Assembly: GCA_964058845.1 (NCBI GenBank)
Contig: CAXKVR010000034.1
Coordinates: 310,001 to 374,000 of the forward strand
Source: Carex sylvatica
Taxonomy: Eukaryota > Streptophyta > Magnoliopsida > Poales > Cyperaceae
Reading direction: 5' to 3'
Length of the DNA stretch: 64,000 nt
Position 1 is the first letter of the stretch. The number at the start of each line of letters is the position of its first letter. Shown here in pieces: positions 11,411 to 22,659 of the stretch. The position numbers were made by a program, and so were the translations under genes. The notes beneath the pieces are model-generated. The model was not told where the DNA came from, ran no database searches, and worked only from the letters and a program-made list of their open reading frames with translations.

Positions 11411-12527
11411 TAAGGGGATGAAGGACAGTGGGTGGTTCATGGTCCCACCATCGAGAGAAAGAGCAGGGGCTAAAACAGGCCAGTCATCCTCGAGGAATCC
11501 AGTCGACAATGTACTTTGATCCCGGATTGAGTCAAGTGAACGCAGTAGCAAAATCCAGTCAGGTGGACACGTCAAAGCATGCGGGGCCAGGCTCTAGTTG
11601 TGAAGTGATTGGTGGTTTTTTTTTCTGAAAAAAATTTCTAGTGTATCCATACAAAATTCTGAAATAGTTAATTTTTTCATCAAAACAACATAATATTCAA
11701 TATCCCATAAAAACTTTACATTATTTTTTTTATCCCCTTTTATCTATTAAACTATTTTTTTTCTAATTATATTAAATATTGAATTGGCAAAAATACGGCC
11801 ATACTTTCTCTAGCTCCAGCTAGGCTTTCCCATGCCCGCTTCTCTCCCTAGAAAAATCTCAAGCTCAACTCAAACAAGCATCTAAAAGATACAATGCAAG
11901 TTCAACTCAAATATGAAATATAAAACCCCTAAACCTCAAGTTGTTGCAGTTGCAACAAGCTCTTCCTGACCTCTTCAATGATGCTGGATTTGATTCCTTT
12001 ACCTTTGGAGAGAGAATGAATTAAATACAAGAATCTGAAACCTCAAAAGTCAAAATTGAATGAATTAAATATGAGGATGCAACCACGAATAAAGATTAAA
12101 GATGCTAAGGTGAGGCCTCAAGAACGACTGTAAAAAGGAACTCCATGTAGCAGAATTTTTCTCCTTCCGTCTTCTACAAATCGCTCATCCCATTCTTTAG
12201 ATCCGAGCTTTATACTTAGTTGTAGGTCTACTGGAGGCACACTGTATGGGTAGTCCAAGTAGCATGGACAACGTCCAAAGAGGGATTGGAGGAGACTACA
12301 AATTGAAAGAGAGCCCTTCATCAAAATTGGGAAAGAACAAAAATCAAGAGGAAATTAAAATAAAACTAGAAGGGTATATTTGTCAATTTAAAGTTTCAAA
12401 TAATAAAATAGAAGGTTAAATAAAGAAAAGGGAATAGAAGAAAGAAAACATTTGAAATTTTATTTGATTAATGTCCCGCACTGAAGGGTATCCAACTGAC
12501 AGGTACAAAACTTTATTGGCATTGACT

Positions 12528-12611
12528 CTGAGATTCGATTCTGGATATCAAGTTACGTTGTATTACCTTCTGAGATTCGATTCTGGATATCAAGTTACGT
12601 TGTATTACCTT
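12528..12611 (+). repeat. 42-bp perfect tandem duplication
   Basis: The unit CTGAGATTCGATTCTGGATA and the following TCAAGTTACGTTGTATTACCTT occur twice (12528-12569, 12570-12611). A partial further copy of the first 12 bases, ACTCTGAGATTCAATTAATG, lies at about 12634. Confidence 0.95.
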
Positions 12612-13405
12612 CCAAGAGTTATGGGCAATTAACTGACTCTGAGATTCAATTAATGTCCCGCAATTCTCAGTTATTACATACACTGGATCGTTTTATATCT
12701 TCAAATTTCTCTGTTGCTTGACCTGTATGCTTTGTTAATAGATAAACCTGAATTTAAACCACAATAAAAGCAAATTTGATCAAAATACTTTCATACCAGT
12801 ATGTGGCACTATGACCTGCAATCTTTGTTGATTAACATGTATGCTCTTTTTTACATTTTCATAGTTAATATGCTTGTGAATGAGTTGGAAAAGCAGTGCC
12901 AGTCTATAAGAAAACAAGTTGTATCAGTCTACAGTTGTACCATTTTAAAAAGAACCTGTAGAGAGATGTACCAGTAAAAAATGGTGCACGTAGTTCAAAT
13001 TTATTCGGATTCGTTTTTTTTTATTGTATACAACAACAATAACAACAATCAAACCTTTAGTCCCTAAACAATATTTTCTAAGTCATGATTCTGATACGTA
13101 AATTGCTAACTTTCATTGTATAATATTAAAATTTATGTTAAAACGATGCTAACGTAATACATGAGCTTCTTTTGTATTGTGAACTTTTACCCAGTACATT
13201 CTTGCTTAATTTGTTTTCTTGTGATGCATTAAAGCATTTTTAAGTAGCAATTGACCTGTCCATGGTTAAAATATAGAGTGAAAACATACTAAGATGGTTC
13301 AATTAAGTAAATTTCAAATTCTAATGCCAACAGACTAACAACAATTGAATAAACCTAAAAATATTTAAAATAAATTAAGATTTTTCACAACTAATCCTAT
13401 GGTAC

Positions 13406-13608
13406 AAAAACACTCCTTTAATTATATTCCTATACATACTCATGACTATGGGTTCCCGTTCTTGTAAAATCTCAAAAACACTCCTTTAATTATATTCCTA
13501 TACATACTCATGACTATGGGTCCCGTTCTTGTAAAATCTCAAAAACACTCCTTTAATTATATTCCTATACATACTCATGACTATGGGTTCCCGTTTTTGT
13601 AAAATCTC
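13406..13608 (+). repeat. Three-copy 67/68-bp minisatellite
   Basis: Copies at 13406-13473, 13474-13540 and 13541-13608. Each begins AAAAACACTCCTTTAATTAT and ends TTGTAAAATCTC. Copy 2 lacks one T in GGGTTCCCG; copy 3 has one C-to-T change in CGTTCTTG. The near identity implies recent expansion. Confidence 0.95.
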
Positions 13609-14047
13609 ATCCCGCACAAATTCCTAACAAACCAACAGCCCTAAACATTCATTTGTATTTTTCAAAATTTACCCTGGTTCCCAAAATCACCTTCATCATA
13701 GTAATATTATTTTTTGAATGAATTTCCATATTGATATTAAAACAGCGAAATTCTTAATTAATAGGGAAATTACATTTCTATGGTATTATTTGCAAGATTT
13801 TATTACGATGAAATTTGCAATTAATAGAGATTGCACATTTAATTAGAAAAGCATTATACAATTTTAAAGTTCCATAATTTCAAGCGAAATTCACAACTGA
13901 AAGTCCGCAGAAGTATAATACAAAATAAGTTACCACTACAATAACTCTAAGAACTCCCTACGAAAGAATCACAATCAATGACCTAACAAAATACCCCAAG
14001 AAACAGTGAAAAAAAAAAAAAAACTAGTAAAAAATAAGAAAAAAATG

Positions 14048-16578
14048 TCAACCATCAGTTGTAAGGGTCAAAGCAAGCACCACAATGGTAAAAGTAAAAA
14101 GAACAACAGCAGATCCAAAAACCATTATAGTCCTTTTTGAAAGAGTCTCTTTGTCCTGCCCCGCAATTTCGATTTCTTCTAGAATTTCTCTGATCTCATC
14201 TACGTCACAATCCCTGGCTGATTGAACCAGCCTAGTGTGCACCTCATCAAACTTGGCTGCTCTCTTGGCCTTTGACGTGTCCTTGGCCGACCATATAAAC
14301 CCGGTGGCTCTCCACAGAAGAATACCTACGTATATTGCCACAATACAATCTACCGTATAGTGGTTTCTCTCACGGATCTCTCTCTGTGCACTGTGGAGAA
14401 CTAGAACCCATAGTATAGCTGATGTCCAGCCTCCATATGCCTCCTGAAATATAGACAGGGAAGATTGGGGAAAAAATATTAGAAATCCAGAGAGAGCAAA
14501 ATTGCCCCTATTTTTCAGCATTGCAAAATAAACTTGTCATTGTAGGAGATGTCGAGTACACGTTGATTACTTTTTAATTGGCACTACCGTTTGTAAATAC
14601 CAGATTGAGAAGATGCAAGTAGAATTAACTAACCAACAAAAGTATAAGTTATCCTTTTTTTTAATAAGATGCTTTCAAAATATAAAAAATAAAATAATTC
14701 AAGCATTATTAGTATAAATATTTGTGTTTGCACTTGGTGACTTGGTCATTTACCCATGAATTATCTTCTGTAACTGCTTCTTAGCTAAAGAAATTGTCAG
14801 ATAAAATACTAGAAAACATTGGAATTGGCTAAATAACCACAAGATCATGATCCAATAAAATTTGAGAATATCATGTATACAGTTATTTAGCTTACAAAAT
14901 CTATCTTAAAAGAAGGAACTTACAGTCCATGCCATAGCGGTTAGTACAGAAACAAGCATGTGGCCACTGTACATAAGGTCGTTGCAACCCCCGCTAGCCC
15001 TTTTTAGCAATTGATACCATGTGGATCCCTCTCCGACATTAGGTCTCAAAATATTTGCAAGAAAGCTCATTTTTCCCCAATCAGGTGTAAATTCTGCTGG
15101 ATAATCCTTCACCTCCGCTATAATTTTGAAAGATTTCAAGGGCATAAAAAAGAAACAGAAAAACTCAATTAGTTTCTACTTTTGGGTTTTCCAGTACAAA
15201 ATCTAAGTATGTCTTGCTGTTTATAAGCAGCACACCCTTGTACAATTGTACCCCTAGGAACAGTTACTTCACCAATTTTCTTATATAACAGATTTTCTCA
15301 ATTATTTTCATTTGTTTTTTGTCAAACAACTTTCTGGGAATATAATAAACACACACGAACCAAATATGAAAGAAAATAAATAAAAGTTACGAACCATAAG
15401 CAGAATCTAGCTGTATCAATCTACTTATTGCATTCGGATCAGAGGCATATGGCTCATAGTATTTCTGGGCCCATGGATGTGGGTAATGCGGGACCCGATA
15501 TCTGACAAGGGCACACCAGGGTCTTGGTGAAGGGAGAATAGTGGAAATAAATGTGAAGGCTCTTAGAAGGCGGCCTACGGACATGGTGAATATGTATCGG
15601 GCGGCGAACCCCAGTCCCGGTGGTTTTATAGACCCAAAAGCCACTGAAAACGCTAGCATGACAAAAATCACTAAATAGTGGTGGAGAGTTATGATGTGGG
15701 CTCGGAGAAAAGTTACAAGGGATTTCGGTAGTTTTTCATTTAGTTCTAAGAGAAGCCATTGGCCCGTGTCCGGTAAGGGATGGGCCGAACTGAAAATTGG
15801 TACATAAATTGTAAATTAGTAAAATATGTGAGTTTTAGATAAGTATGAATCAATGTCTCAACACTGATTTTTATAACCGTACCAGTAAGGTGTCGACTAA
15901 TGGAACTGGTACTAGTTATCTGCTTGAGTTGGTGCCGATAATTGTTTCTTTGAGCTTATTTGATTTACAATCCATTGCCCAAGTAAAATTTTCAGACATA
16001 TATAGTAAAAAAGCATAGAAATCAAAATTAGTAAAAACTAATTTGGCAAGTGTAACTGAAATAGGTTCAAAAAGTAAATTTGGAAAACTCAGGCCAATTA
16101 AATTAAAAGTGGAGTCCACTTACTGATGACTTTTTACTAAATCAATTTAGTTCCAATAAAAATTGACATAGAGCAATTATTACATGATCGTTTGAATTGG
16201 GTTTACACACGATCATTTGAATTACCCAATTAAGTGAAAAAAAGAAGTTTTAAAGCTAAAACTAAACACTAACCGGTGCCAATCTAGTCCGAGTACAGCA
16301 GTAACAAATCTAACTGAAATAGTTTCAAACAGAAAGGCAAGAAGCAGGAACACTACAGAACCGAGAAATGGCAACGCTGAGCGGAGCTCTTTCGACCAAT
16401 GGCGGTATAAAAGGATGTGATACACGGTGGAGAGAACGAGCACTACCCAGAATGCTGGCATGAGCCAATCATGCCACGTGGGGAGGACGTGCTGGAGGTA
16501 GTCTACGCACACGTACGCGATCGCCACCGTACCGATCCCCAGCCCCGGTACGAAACGCTTGGATCTATCTGCCGCCAT
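14048..16578 (-). CDS. Sphingomyelin-synthase-like (PAP2_C) membrane protein
   Basis: Exons 16578-16274, 15789-15395, 15117-14924 and 14443-14048 join in frame with GT-AG introns to 429 aa. The protein has an N-terminal basic patch (MAADRSKR), about six hydrophobic membrane segments (three in exon 1, one or two in exon 2, the rest in exons 3-4) and a C-terminal hydrophobic anchor after a charged segment. Exon 3 has YSGHMLVS and exon 4 RNHYTVD, matching the two His and the Asp of the sphingomyelin synthase / lipid phosphatase catalytic triad. Family members transfer phospho-headgroups to ceramide in Golgi or plasma membrane. This plant subgroup (like Arabidopsis At1g43580) is annotated as sphingomyelin synthetase family, but plants make inositol-phosphoceramide rather than sphingomyelin, so the substrate is unknown. 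The start is the first ATG with a good CCGCCATGG context. Confidence 0.88.
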
Positions 16579-16930
16579 GGTATGACGAAAGGGGCAGTGA
16601 AGAGAGAAAGGGGGGAGCAGTTAAAGTGAGGAGGAAGGAGTATTTTCTCAAAAAAAAAAAAATGTTAAAAAGATGAAGTAGTACTCCCCGAGGTACCTGA
16701 CTGTGTAGAATCAATTCAGTACCATTGGAGATCGCTTTGAGATTTGTGCCAGATTATAACGCACGACTGAAATATCATTCTGTACAGTCAGGTATTGTAG
16801 GTTTCTAGCTGATCTGAATTCTTTTTTTCTTTTTTTTTTGGAGGAGAAGCTGATCTGGATTCGACGGAGGCGGTGTTAGTATAAATAATTTTTTATTTTG
16901 ATTGTAGAGTAATTTTTTTTTGTAGTGTAA

Positions 16931-18435
16931 TGATATTTTGCAAACTTATTTATATTCCGACTCATATTTTGTACTAAAATTTGTGTTTATAATCATTAAA
17001 TCAGTTGTATTTCATCTATAGAATATGGTACTACTGCAAGTTTGTTATTATTTTGCAGGAATCGGATGAAATCGATGAGAAATCTGAATTTGAGAAGTTC
17101 TGACACGGGCCGTATCAGCCTCGACCTGACCAGAACAATGCTGGAATTTTAGCATCTGAACTTAAAACAGTCATAGATTTTGACTCGTAGCTCCGTTTTG
17201 AGTGTATGACCACTTTTCAGAAAACTTGCGAGAAGATATACAATCTGCAAAAAAGACAGGTATTTTCAAAAATTCTGACACGGACCAGTCAATTCTGATA
17301 CGGGTCGTGTCAGACAAAATCTAGCAGGAAATACGAAATTTTGGAAAGAAGTCTGAAGAAAGAAAAGTCGGTCTGGGACGATATAAGCGGGATTTCTTGC
17401 TCCAGGGGAGGTATCTTAGCATACAGGAGCTAACCCTAGGCTTCTTCTTGGCGGCTGACTTGGAGGCGAAGTAGAGATGAGGAAACGCAAGATTTTCGAC
17501 GATTCTTCTTTGTATTTTTGAGTTTTTTCATGAATTATTTTTTTTACTCTTGTTTTACTATTTCTATAATGATGTTTGAGTAGATTTTTAGTTTCTAGGG
17601 TTATAATGTAGTCGAATACTTTGTTTACTTGCTAGTTATTTGATTATGTGTTGATTCTTGTGTTTGCTTGCTTGAGTATTATTTTAATTGCTGGTCTGAA
17701 ATTGATTGATTATTATTTTATTTGACCACTAGATGAGGCCTCATCTATAAAGTACTGTGTCCAATTTAATCTTTCAACCAGACTAGTATTTGAGGTAGGT
17801 TTACAAACCGATAGGTAGAACCAATAGTAGCCGAGAGGTGAACTTTTCATACATCGAGAGATGGTGGATACCTTTAGTAAACAAAACAAGTGACTTAGGT
17901 AATTCAAACCAATAAATGAGAGTTGAGATTAGAACCCCAAGAGGACTAAATTACAATTTCGTTATTGAGTTTATTAAGCCAATAAACCAGAGTTGAGGTT
18001 TAGGAACATTATGTACGGTCAGTTTACTCTACACAAGTCAATCGGTGCAAAAATCAGATAACAGCTGTATTTACCCGAAGCTGACACGGACCGTGTCAAT
18101 TCTTGTCCGGGTCGTGTCAGCCGAGAAATAGAGTTGCAGATGAGTCAAAAATCCTAGAAACCCTTTTTAAACTATTTTAAAAATCCAATTTAAATTACCA
18201 GTTATTTCTTATTACTGTCATTAGGATATTAAATAACCAAATCAACTTTTCACACTTCTAGTCATTCGATTAAGTTAGGTTAAGTCTAGTTTACATTTGA
18301 ACCGTCCCTTGGATTGATACCTTATCATACTACTCGATAGGACTGTGCACTTGCAATCCGATTCGAAAAGTGTACCAAGGTTTAAAAGGTATAGTTTACT
18401 GTATTGAAACTTTGTTATATACTTTTGGTGTAACA
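16931..18435 (+). repeat. Left LTR (1505 bp)
   Basis: Starts TGATATTTTGC and ends TTGGTGTAACA. It aligns along its length with 22660-24193. It contains paired 15-bp palindromes of the form GACACGGACCGTGTC at 17277-17311 and 18083-18097. Confidence 0.92.
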
Positions 18436-18437
18436 AA

Positions 18438-18461
18438 TTTTTGGCGCCGTTGCGGGGGACA
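18438..18461 (+). promoter_or_regulatory. Primer-binding site (tRNA-Asp type)
   Basis: TTTTTGGCGCCGTTGCGGGG begins three bases after the left LTR. TGGCGCCGTTGCCGGGG-type sites, complementary to a tRNA 3' end (Asp as I recall for Athila), are typical of Athila/Tat gypsy elements. One base differs from that consensus. Confidence 0.8.
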
Positions 18462-18558
18462 ACATTCATTTATTTTATAGATTTTTGCTTATTTTATTTT
18501 GAACTCTAGATTTTAACTCCTATCTTTTCTTTTTTTTTCTATTTTCTCTTATCATAGG

Positions 18559-20050
18559 GACAAACTGGCTTTCGTACCTCCACCCAAGAGCGATTACAGG
18601 CTGAGGAGCAAGGGACCACTTCCTGACACAGAAGTCCTTCTCGACCCAGCTGTTTCTGCGCAACCACCTCTCAACGTGCCTCACGTCATTGACACGCGGT
18701 CAGTGTGTTCAGCTCTTGTCTACACAACGGTCGACGCGGCTCACATCAACCTCACACGACTCGTACAACTTGAGCAACCTGAGCAACCTAATCCAGACGG
18801 AATGAGCAACCAAAGCAACAATGGAGATGATGATGGGCAGGAGGACCTAACTGATCTGGAAAATGAGTACATGGATGCCTTCGCGCCACCGAAAACCTTG
18901 CGAGTTTTCAATGTGCCTCGAGCTAGAGACGTGAGAGGCGTTATAAGGCTACCAAGGATTGCTGGACAACAACCGAACTTCAATCCTGGCGTGATCAACA
19001 TAGTGCAATATAATACATTCCATGGCATGAATCATGAGGATCCACACGCCCATCTCTAAACTTTTCTCGAATGTTGCACAACCATCAAGACCAATAGGGC
19101 AATTGCAGATTACATTAAGCTGGCTTTATTTCCTTTCACACTAAGGGATAAGGCAAAGAAATGGTTGGGATCACTACCACAGGATTCAATAAACACTTGG
19201 AGGGAATTGTCTAAATTATTTTTAACTAGGTTTTTTCCTCACAAAAGAACCGCCAAGGTAAGAACCCAACTGACCAGTTTCAGGCAAAGGTCTGATGAAC
19301 CCCCTAAACGAAGCCTGGAAAAGGTTTAGGGAGTTGCAATATTCATGTCCCCATCATGGTATTCCTGATTGATTGTTGATTCAAATTTTCTATGATGGTT
19401 TAACTGATAGCACTCGCACATCTGTTGATGCTGTTGCTGTTGCAGGTGGAGCTTTGATGGACAGGGGAGCGCAAGATGCCATGGACTTGATCGACAACAT
19501 GGCTCTGAACCAACAATGGTCTGGCCGCGACAACACCTGAGCTGGAGGTGGAGGCAAATTCGAAGTCGACCAGATCACTGCGCTAACCGCCAAACTGGAT
19601 GCCATGCAGAAGGCATTCGATAAGATGAGTGTGAGAGCAGTCAACCAGCAGCCACAATCCTGTGTCATGTGTGGGGACAAATAGCACTCTTATGAGCATT
19701 GCCCACTGGCACAAAGGAATGAGGAACCCGAGCAGGTCAACTCTCTCAATGAGCAACAGAATTGGAGATGGAACCAGAACAACCCCGCCCCATTCAACAA
19801 TCTCTCGAGCGGCAACAACCAAAACTTCTACAACAATGCTTCTTTTCCCAACTTGAACAACCACGCATTCCAATCTGATCAGCCCAAGCTATACATTGCT
19901 CCTGCTGAGAGCAACTTCATGCACGAGCAAGGAAAGATGAACCAGATGATCTTTGACAAATGCAAACGCTGGTTGCTCAGAACAAGTTAATGATGGAGCA
20001 ATTGGGTCACCAAGCCGGTTCAAGCCAACCACAACCTGGAAGGCTACCCA
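18559..20050 (+). pseudogene. Degenerate Athila-type gag
   Basis: The frame opens at about 18559 (DKLAFVPPPKSDYRLRSKG) and runs through the retrotransposon-gag segment (LALFPFTLRDKAKKWL, WRELSKLFLTRFFP, WKRFRELQYSCPHHG). In-frame stops are TAA 19057, TGA 19370, TGA 19538 and TAG 19682. One extra C in the run at about 19300 shifts the frame. The last stop lies inside a CX2CX4HX4C zinc knuckle (CVMCGDK-stop-HSYEHC), so the RNA-binding motif is split. An Asn-rich region follows. No functional gag can be made from this copy. Confidence 0.88.
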
Positions 20051-20456
20051 GTTAACTAAAGCTCAACCCGAGAGGAGAGGTAAAGGCAATCACACTGCGA
20101 AGTGGGACCCAGTATGAAGGACCTACCATGCCAATGGACCAGACCACAAGGAACGCGGGCCATGCCAATCCCATACGGGCCGCGTTACAACTTAAAAGAG
20201 AAAACCCTGACAGCGTTGAGTTGACTCGATCAGCAATCAGCTCTGAGAACCCTGTGAACGCGGACCACGCCACTGACATGCGGGCCGTGTCAAAAGAACC
20301 TGATAGCCAGGACTGAAAGGGGTCCAAAAACCACCACCATACCGGCCGCATGTACCCTTTTCTCAGAGGCTAGTTGAGTCCAGACTTAACGAGCAATTCG
20401 CCAAGTTCTTCCAAGTACTCAAGCAACTGCACATAACCATTCCATTCACCGATGCC

Positions 20457-21503
20457 TTGACCCAAATACCATCATATGCCAAGTTTCTCAAGGTCATCCT
20501 CACGAACAAGCGCAGCTTGGGGGCACATGAGAAGGTGAAACTCACAGAGCAATGCAGCGCAGTCCTTAGTAGCAAGCTCCTGCCTAAACTAGAGGACCCT
20601 GGTAAATTCTCCATTCCTTGCAAAATCGAAAAAGCTACCATCAAGCGAGCTCTATGTGACTTAGGGGCTAGTGTAAGTCTCATGCCACACACCATCTTTG
20701 AGCGTATGGGAGTAGGCGACCTCAAACCTACAGGCATGACTCTGCAACTTGCAGATTCTTCTGTCAGGGTACCACTTGGCATAGTGGAGGATGTGCTGGT
20801 TCTGGTCGGTAGGTTCTATGTAGCCGTTGATTTTGTGGTGATGGAGATGGAGGAGGACAAGAAAATCCCAATCATTCTAGGACGGCCATTTTTAAAGACA
20901 GCTCGAACACTCATTGACGTGGAGAATGAGACTCTGACTCTGCGGATTGGAGATGAGAAAGTGGAGTTTAATCTCAACCGAGCTATGAAGTGCCCCTCTG
21001 AAACAGAAACATGCTGTGCAGTCAATGTGGTAGATCGATCGGCCAAGGAACAATCTTGTAAGCAATATGGCAGTTTATTTAAACATCATCCTGATTATTT
21101 GGCTGATCCACAGGTGCAGAAAGTGGTTCTAGAGAATATGTGTGCAGCAGAAGCAAAATTTGATAGTCTGAAGGAACTCTCACGCGGGTCGGATGGATCT
21201 CATGCGGGCCGTATCCCACAATCCGAGGGCCTGAAGACTAGAGGATGTGGGTCGGATGACGCTGACGCGAGGGTTTTACGCGAGTCGAGTACACCCAACG
21301 CGGACCGCGTCAAAGCCCAAACAGAGCCACCGACTCCTGAGCTCAAGCCTCTTCTAGCTAACCTCAGGTATGAGTTCCTAGACCCAAATAAATTTTGTCC
21401 TGTAATTTTAAATGCAGACCTCGACCCGGATCGCAACCTCAGATTCTTGGAGGATTTGAAAGCTCTGCAAATGGTGATTCGAGGTATTGTAATGGAAGCT
21501 TAG
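20457..21503 (+). pseudogene. Retropepsin-like domain region of the LTR element
   Basis: An uninterrupted frame of about 348 codons. IPSYAKFLKVILTNKRSLG and FSIPCKIEKATIKRALCDLG lead into LCDLGASVSLMP, where retropepsins have D(T/S/L)GA; the catalytic Asp is present. ILGRPFLKTA follows, the usual second hydrophobic-G-R block. The C-terminal third is rich in the element's CGGRCCG palindromes (codons encoding R, D, A and V). The frame stops before any reverse transcriptase. It remains open while gag upstream is broken, probably by chance or because of younger age. It has lost its gag start, so translation is doubtful. Confidence 0.8.
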
Positions 21504-22659
21504 CAAACTGTAATTGGGAACTTGATCGAGAAGGTGACAGGCACAAAACTAGCCACATGCAAGCTCAGGACTTTACCAGCTGATCAGCACACGGTCCGTG
21601 CACCTCAGAAGTAGGCGCTTCGCCCAGATCCACCCGACCCACCTTCCACCAACCAATGAGGCGCCCCCGCTTCACCCCTCACTCCATGTCTGGTTGACTT
21701 CCATATTTTCTTCTATTTATTTTTTCTTGTGTGAATTCAAGCATTCAGGACAATGCTTCATTCAAGCTTGGGGGGAGGGGGGTGAAATAGAAGAAAACTG
21801 TATCTGCATTTATGACATGTTTATTTTTCAAAAATTTACATTTTTAGGTGGAAAACTTACGTGAATTGTTAGAATTAAGGATTTGTGAATTTTTTTTGTT
21901 ATGATTGGAATGGCCTTGAGAAATTATAACTAACCCCATAATTGATCAAAGAATTACTTAAGATGAGATGTTTTGAGAAATTAAAAAGACGAAAACTTGA
22001 ATTGCATCGAAAAAATATTTTGAAACTAAACTGTGTCTTTTTAAATAGGAAATGAGATTTTAAATAAAGAAAGACTGGGATATCCATTGGTATGAAAGAA
22101 TACTATTGGATGTGTGTATTCATGGTATATACAAATGAATAAAAGAAAAATAAAAAATGAGGATAAAACAGATAAAAAGATTGAGAAAATAAGAGTATTG
22201 GCAATAAGTCCTATTGGGCGCCTTTAAGCTCGTCTCCCAAATTTAGAAAACCATAAAAAACTTTAGCATATATCAACACACGAAGTCCACGACTTTCTTA
22301 CCTAAACTTATTCTAAGCTTGGGGGGGCAAAAAAGAAAATCAAGAAAAATCACCACAAACGAGAACATAATTTCAATGTAGGAATGAAAGATTGATCAAT
22401 TCAAGTAATTAGTTTTTGCAAATATTAAAGCATCTCAAAATATAAAATTTGATTAGTCAATTTGTGGGGGTGAATCAAAATTTATCAAAGAAATACAAAT
22501 TGTTATTCAAAAGAATTATCAAGGTTCTTAACAATAGCAAGCTCACGTAAATTTTTCACATTTAGAATTTAATTTGCATTTAGGTAGTCCAAAGACCTAC
22601 CTGGTAGCTGAGTTGGGATTTTTTCTTGAGGACAAGCAAGATTTCAGCTTGGAGGAATT
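21504..22659 (+). other. Non-coding 3' interior of the LTR element
   Basis: Runs from the stop of the protease frame to the right LTR. It holds two AAGCTTGGGGGG purine tracts (about 21766 and 22315) that resemble Athila polypurine tracts but do not abut the LTR. The sequence next to the LTR, CAGCTTGGAGGAATT at 22646-22659, is the likely working tract. No RT, RNase H, integrase or envelope-like frame was recognised. Confidence 0.75.

Larger units (their letters stand above)
11411..14047. other. Intergenic region, no gene seen
   Basis: AT-rich sequence with only short open frames lacking any family resemblance. It contains the 42-bp and 68-bp tandem repeats listed separately. The last few hundred bases before 14048 are likely the 3' UTR of the minus-strand sphingomyelin-synthase-like gene. 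Confidence 0.6.
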
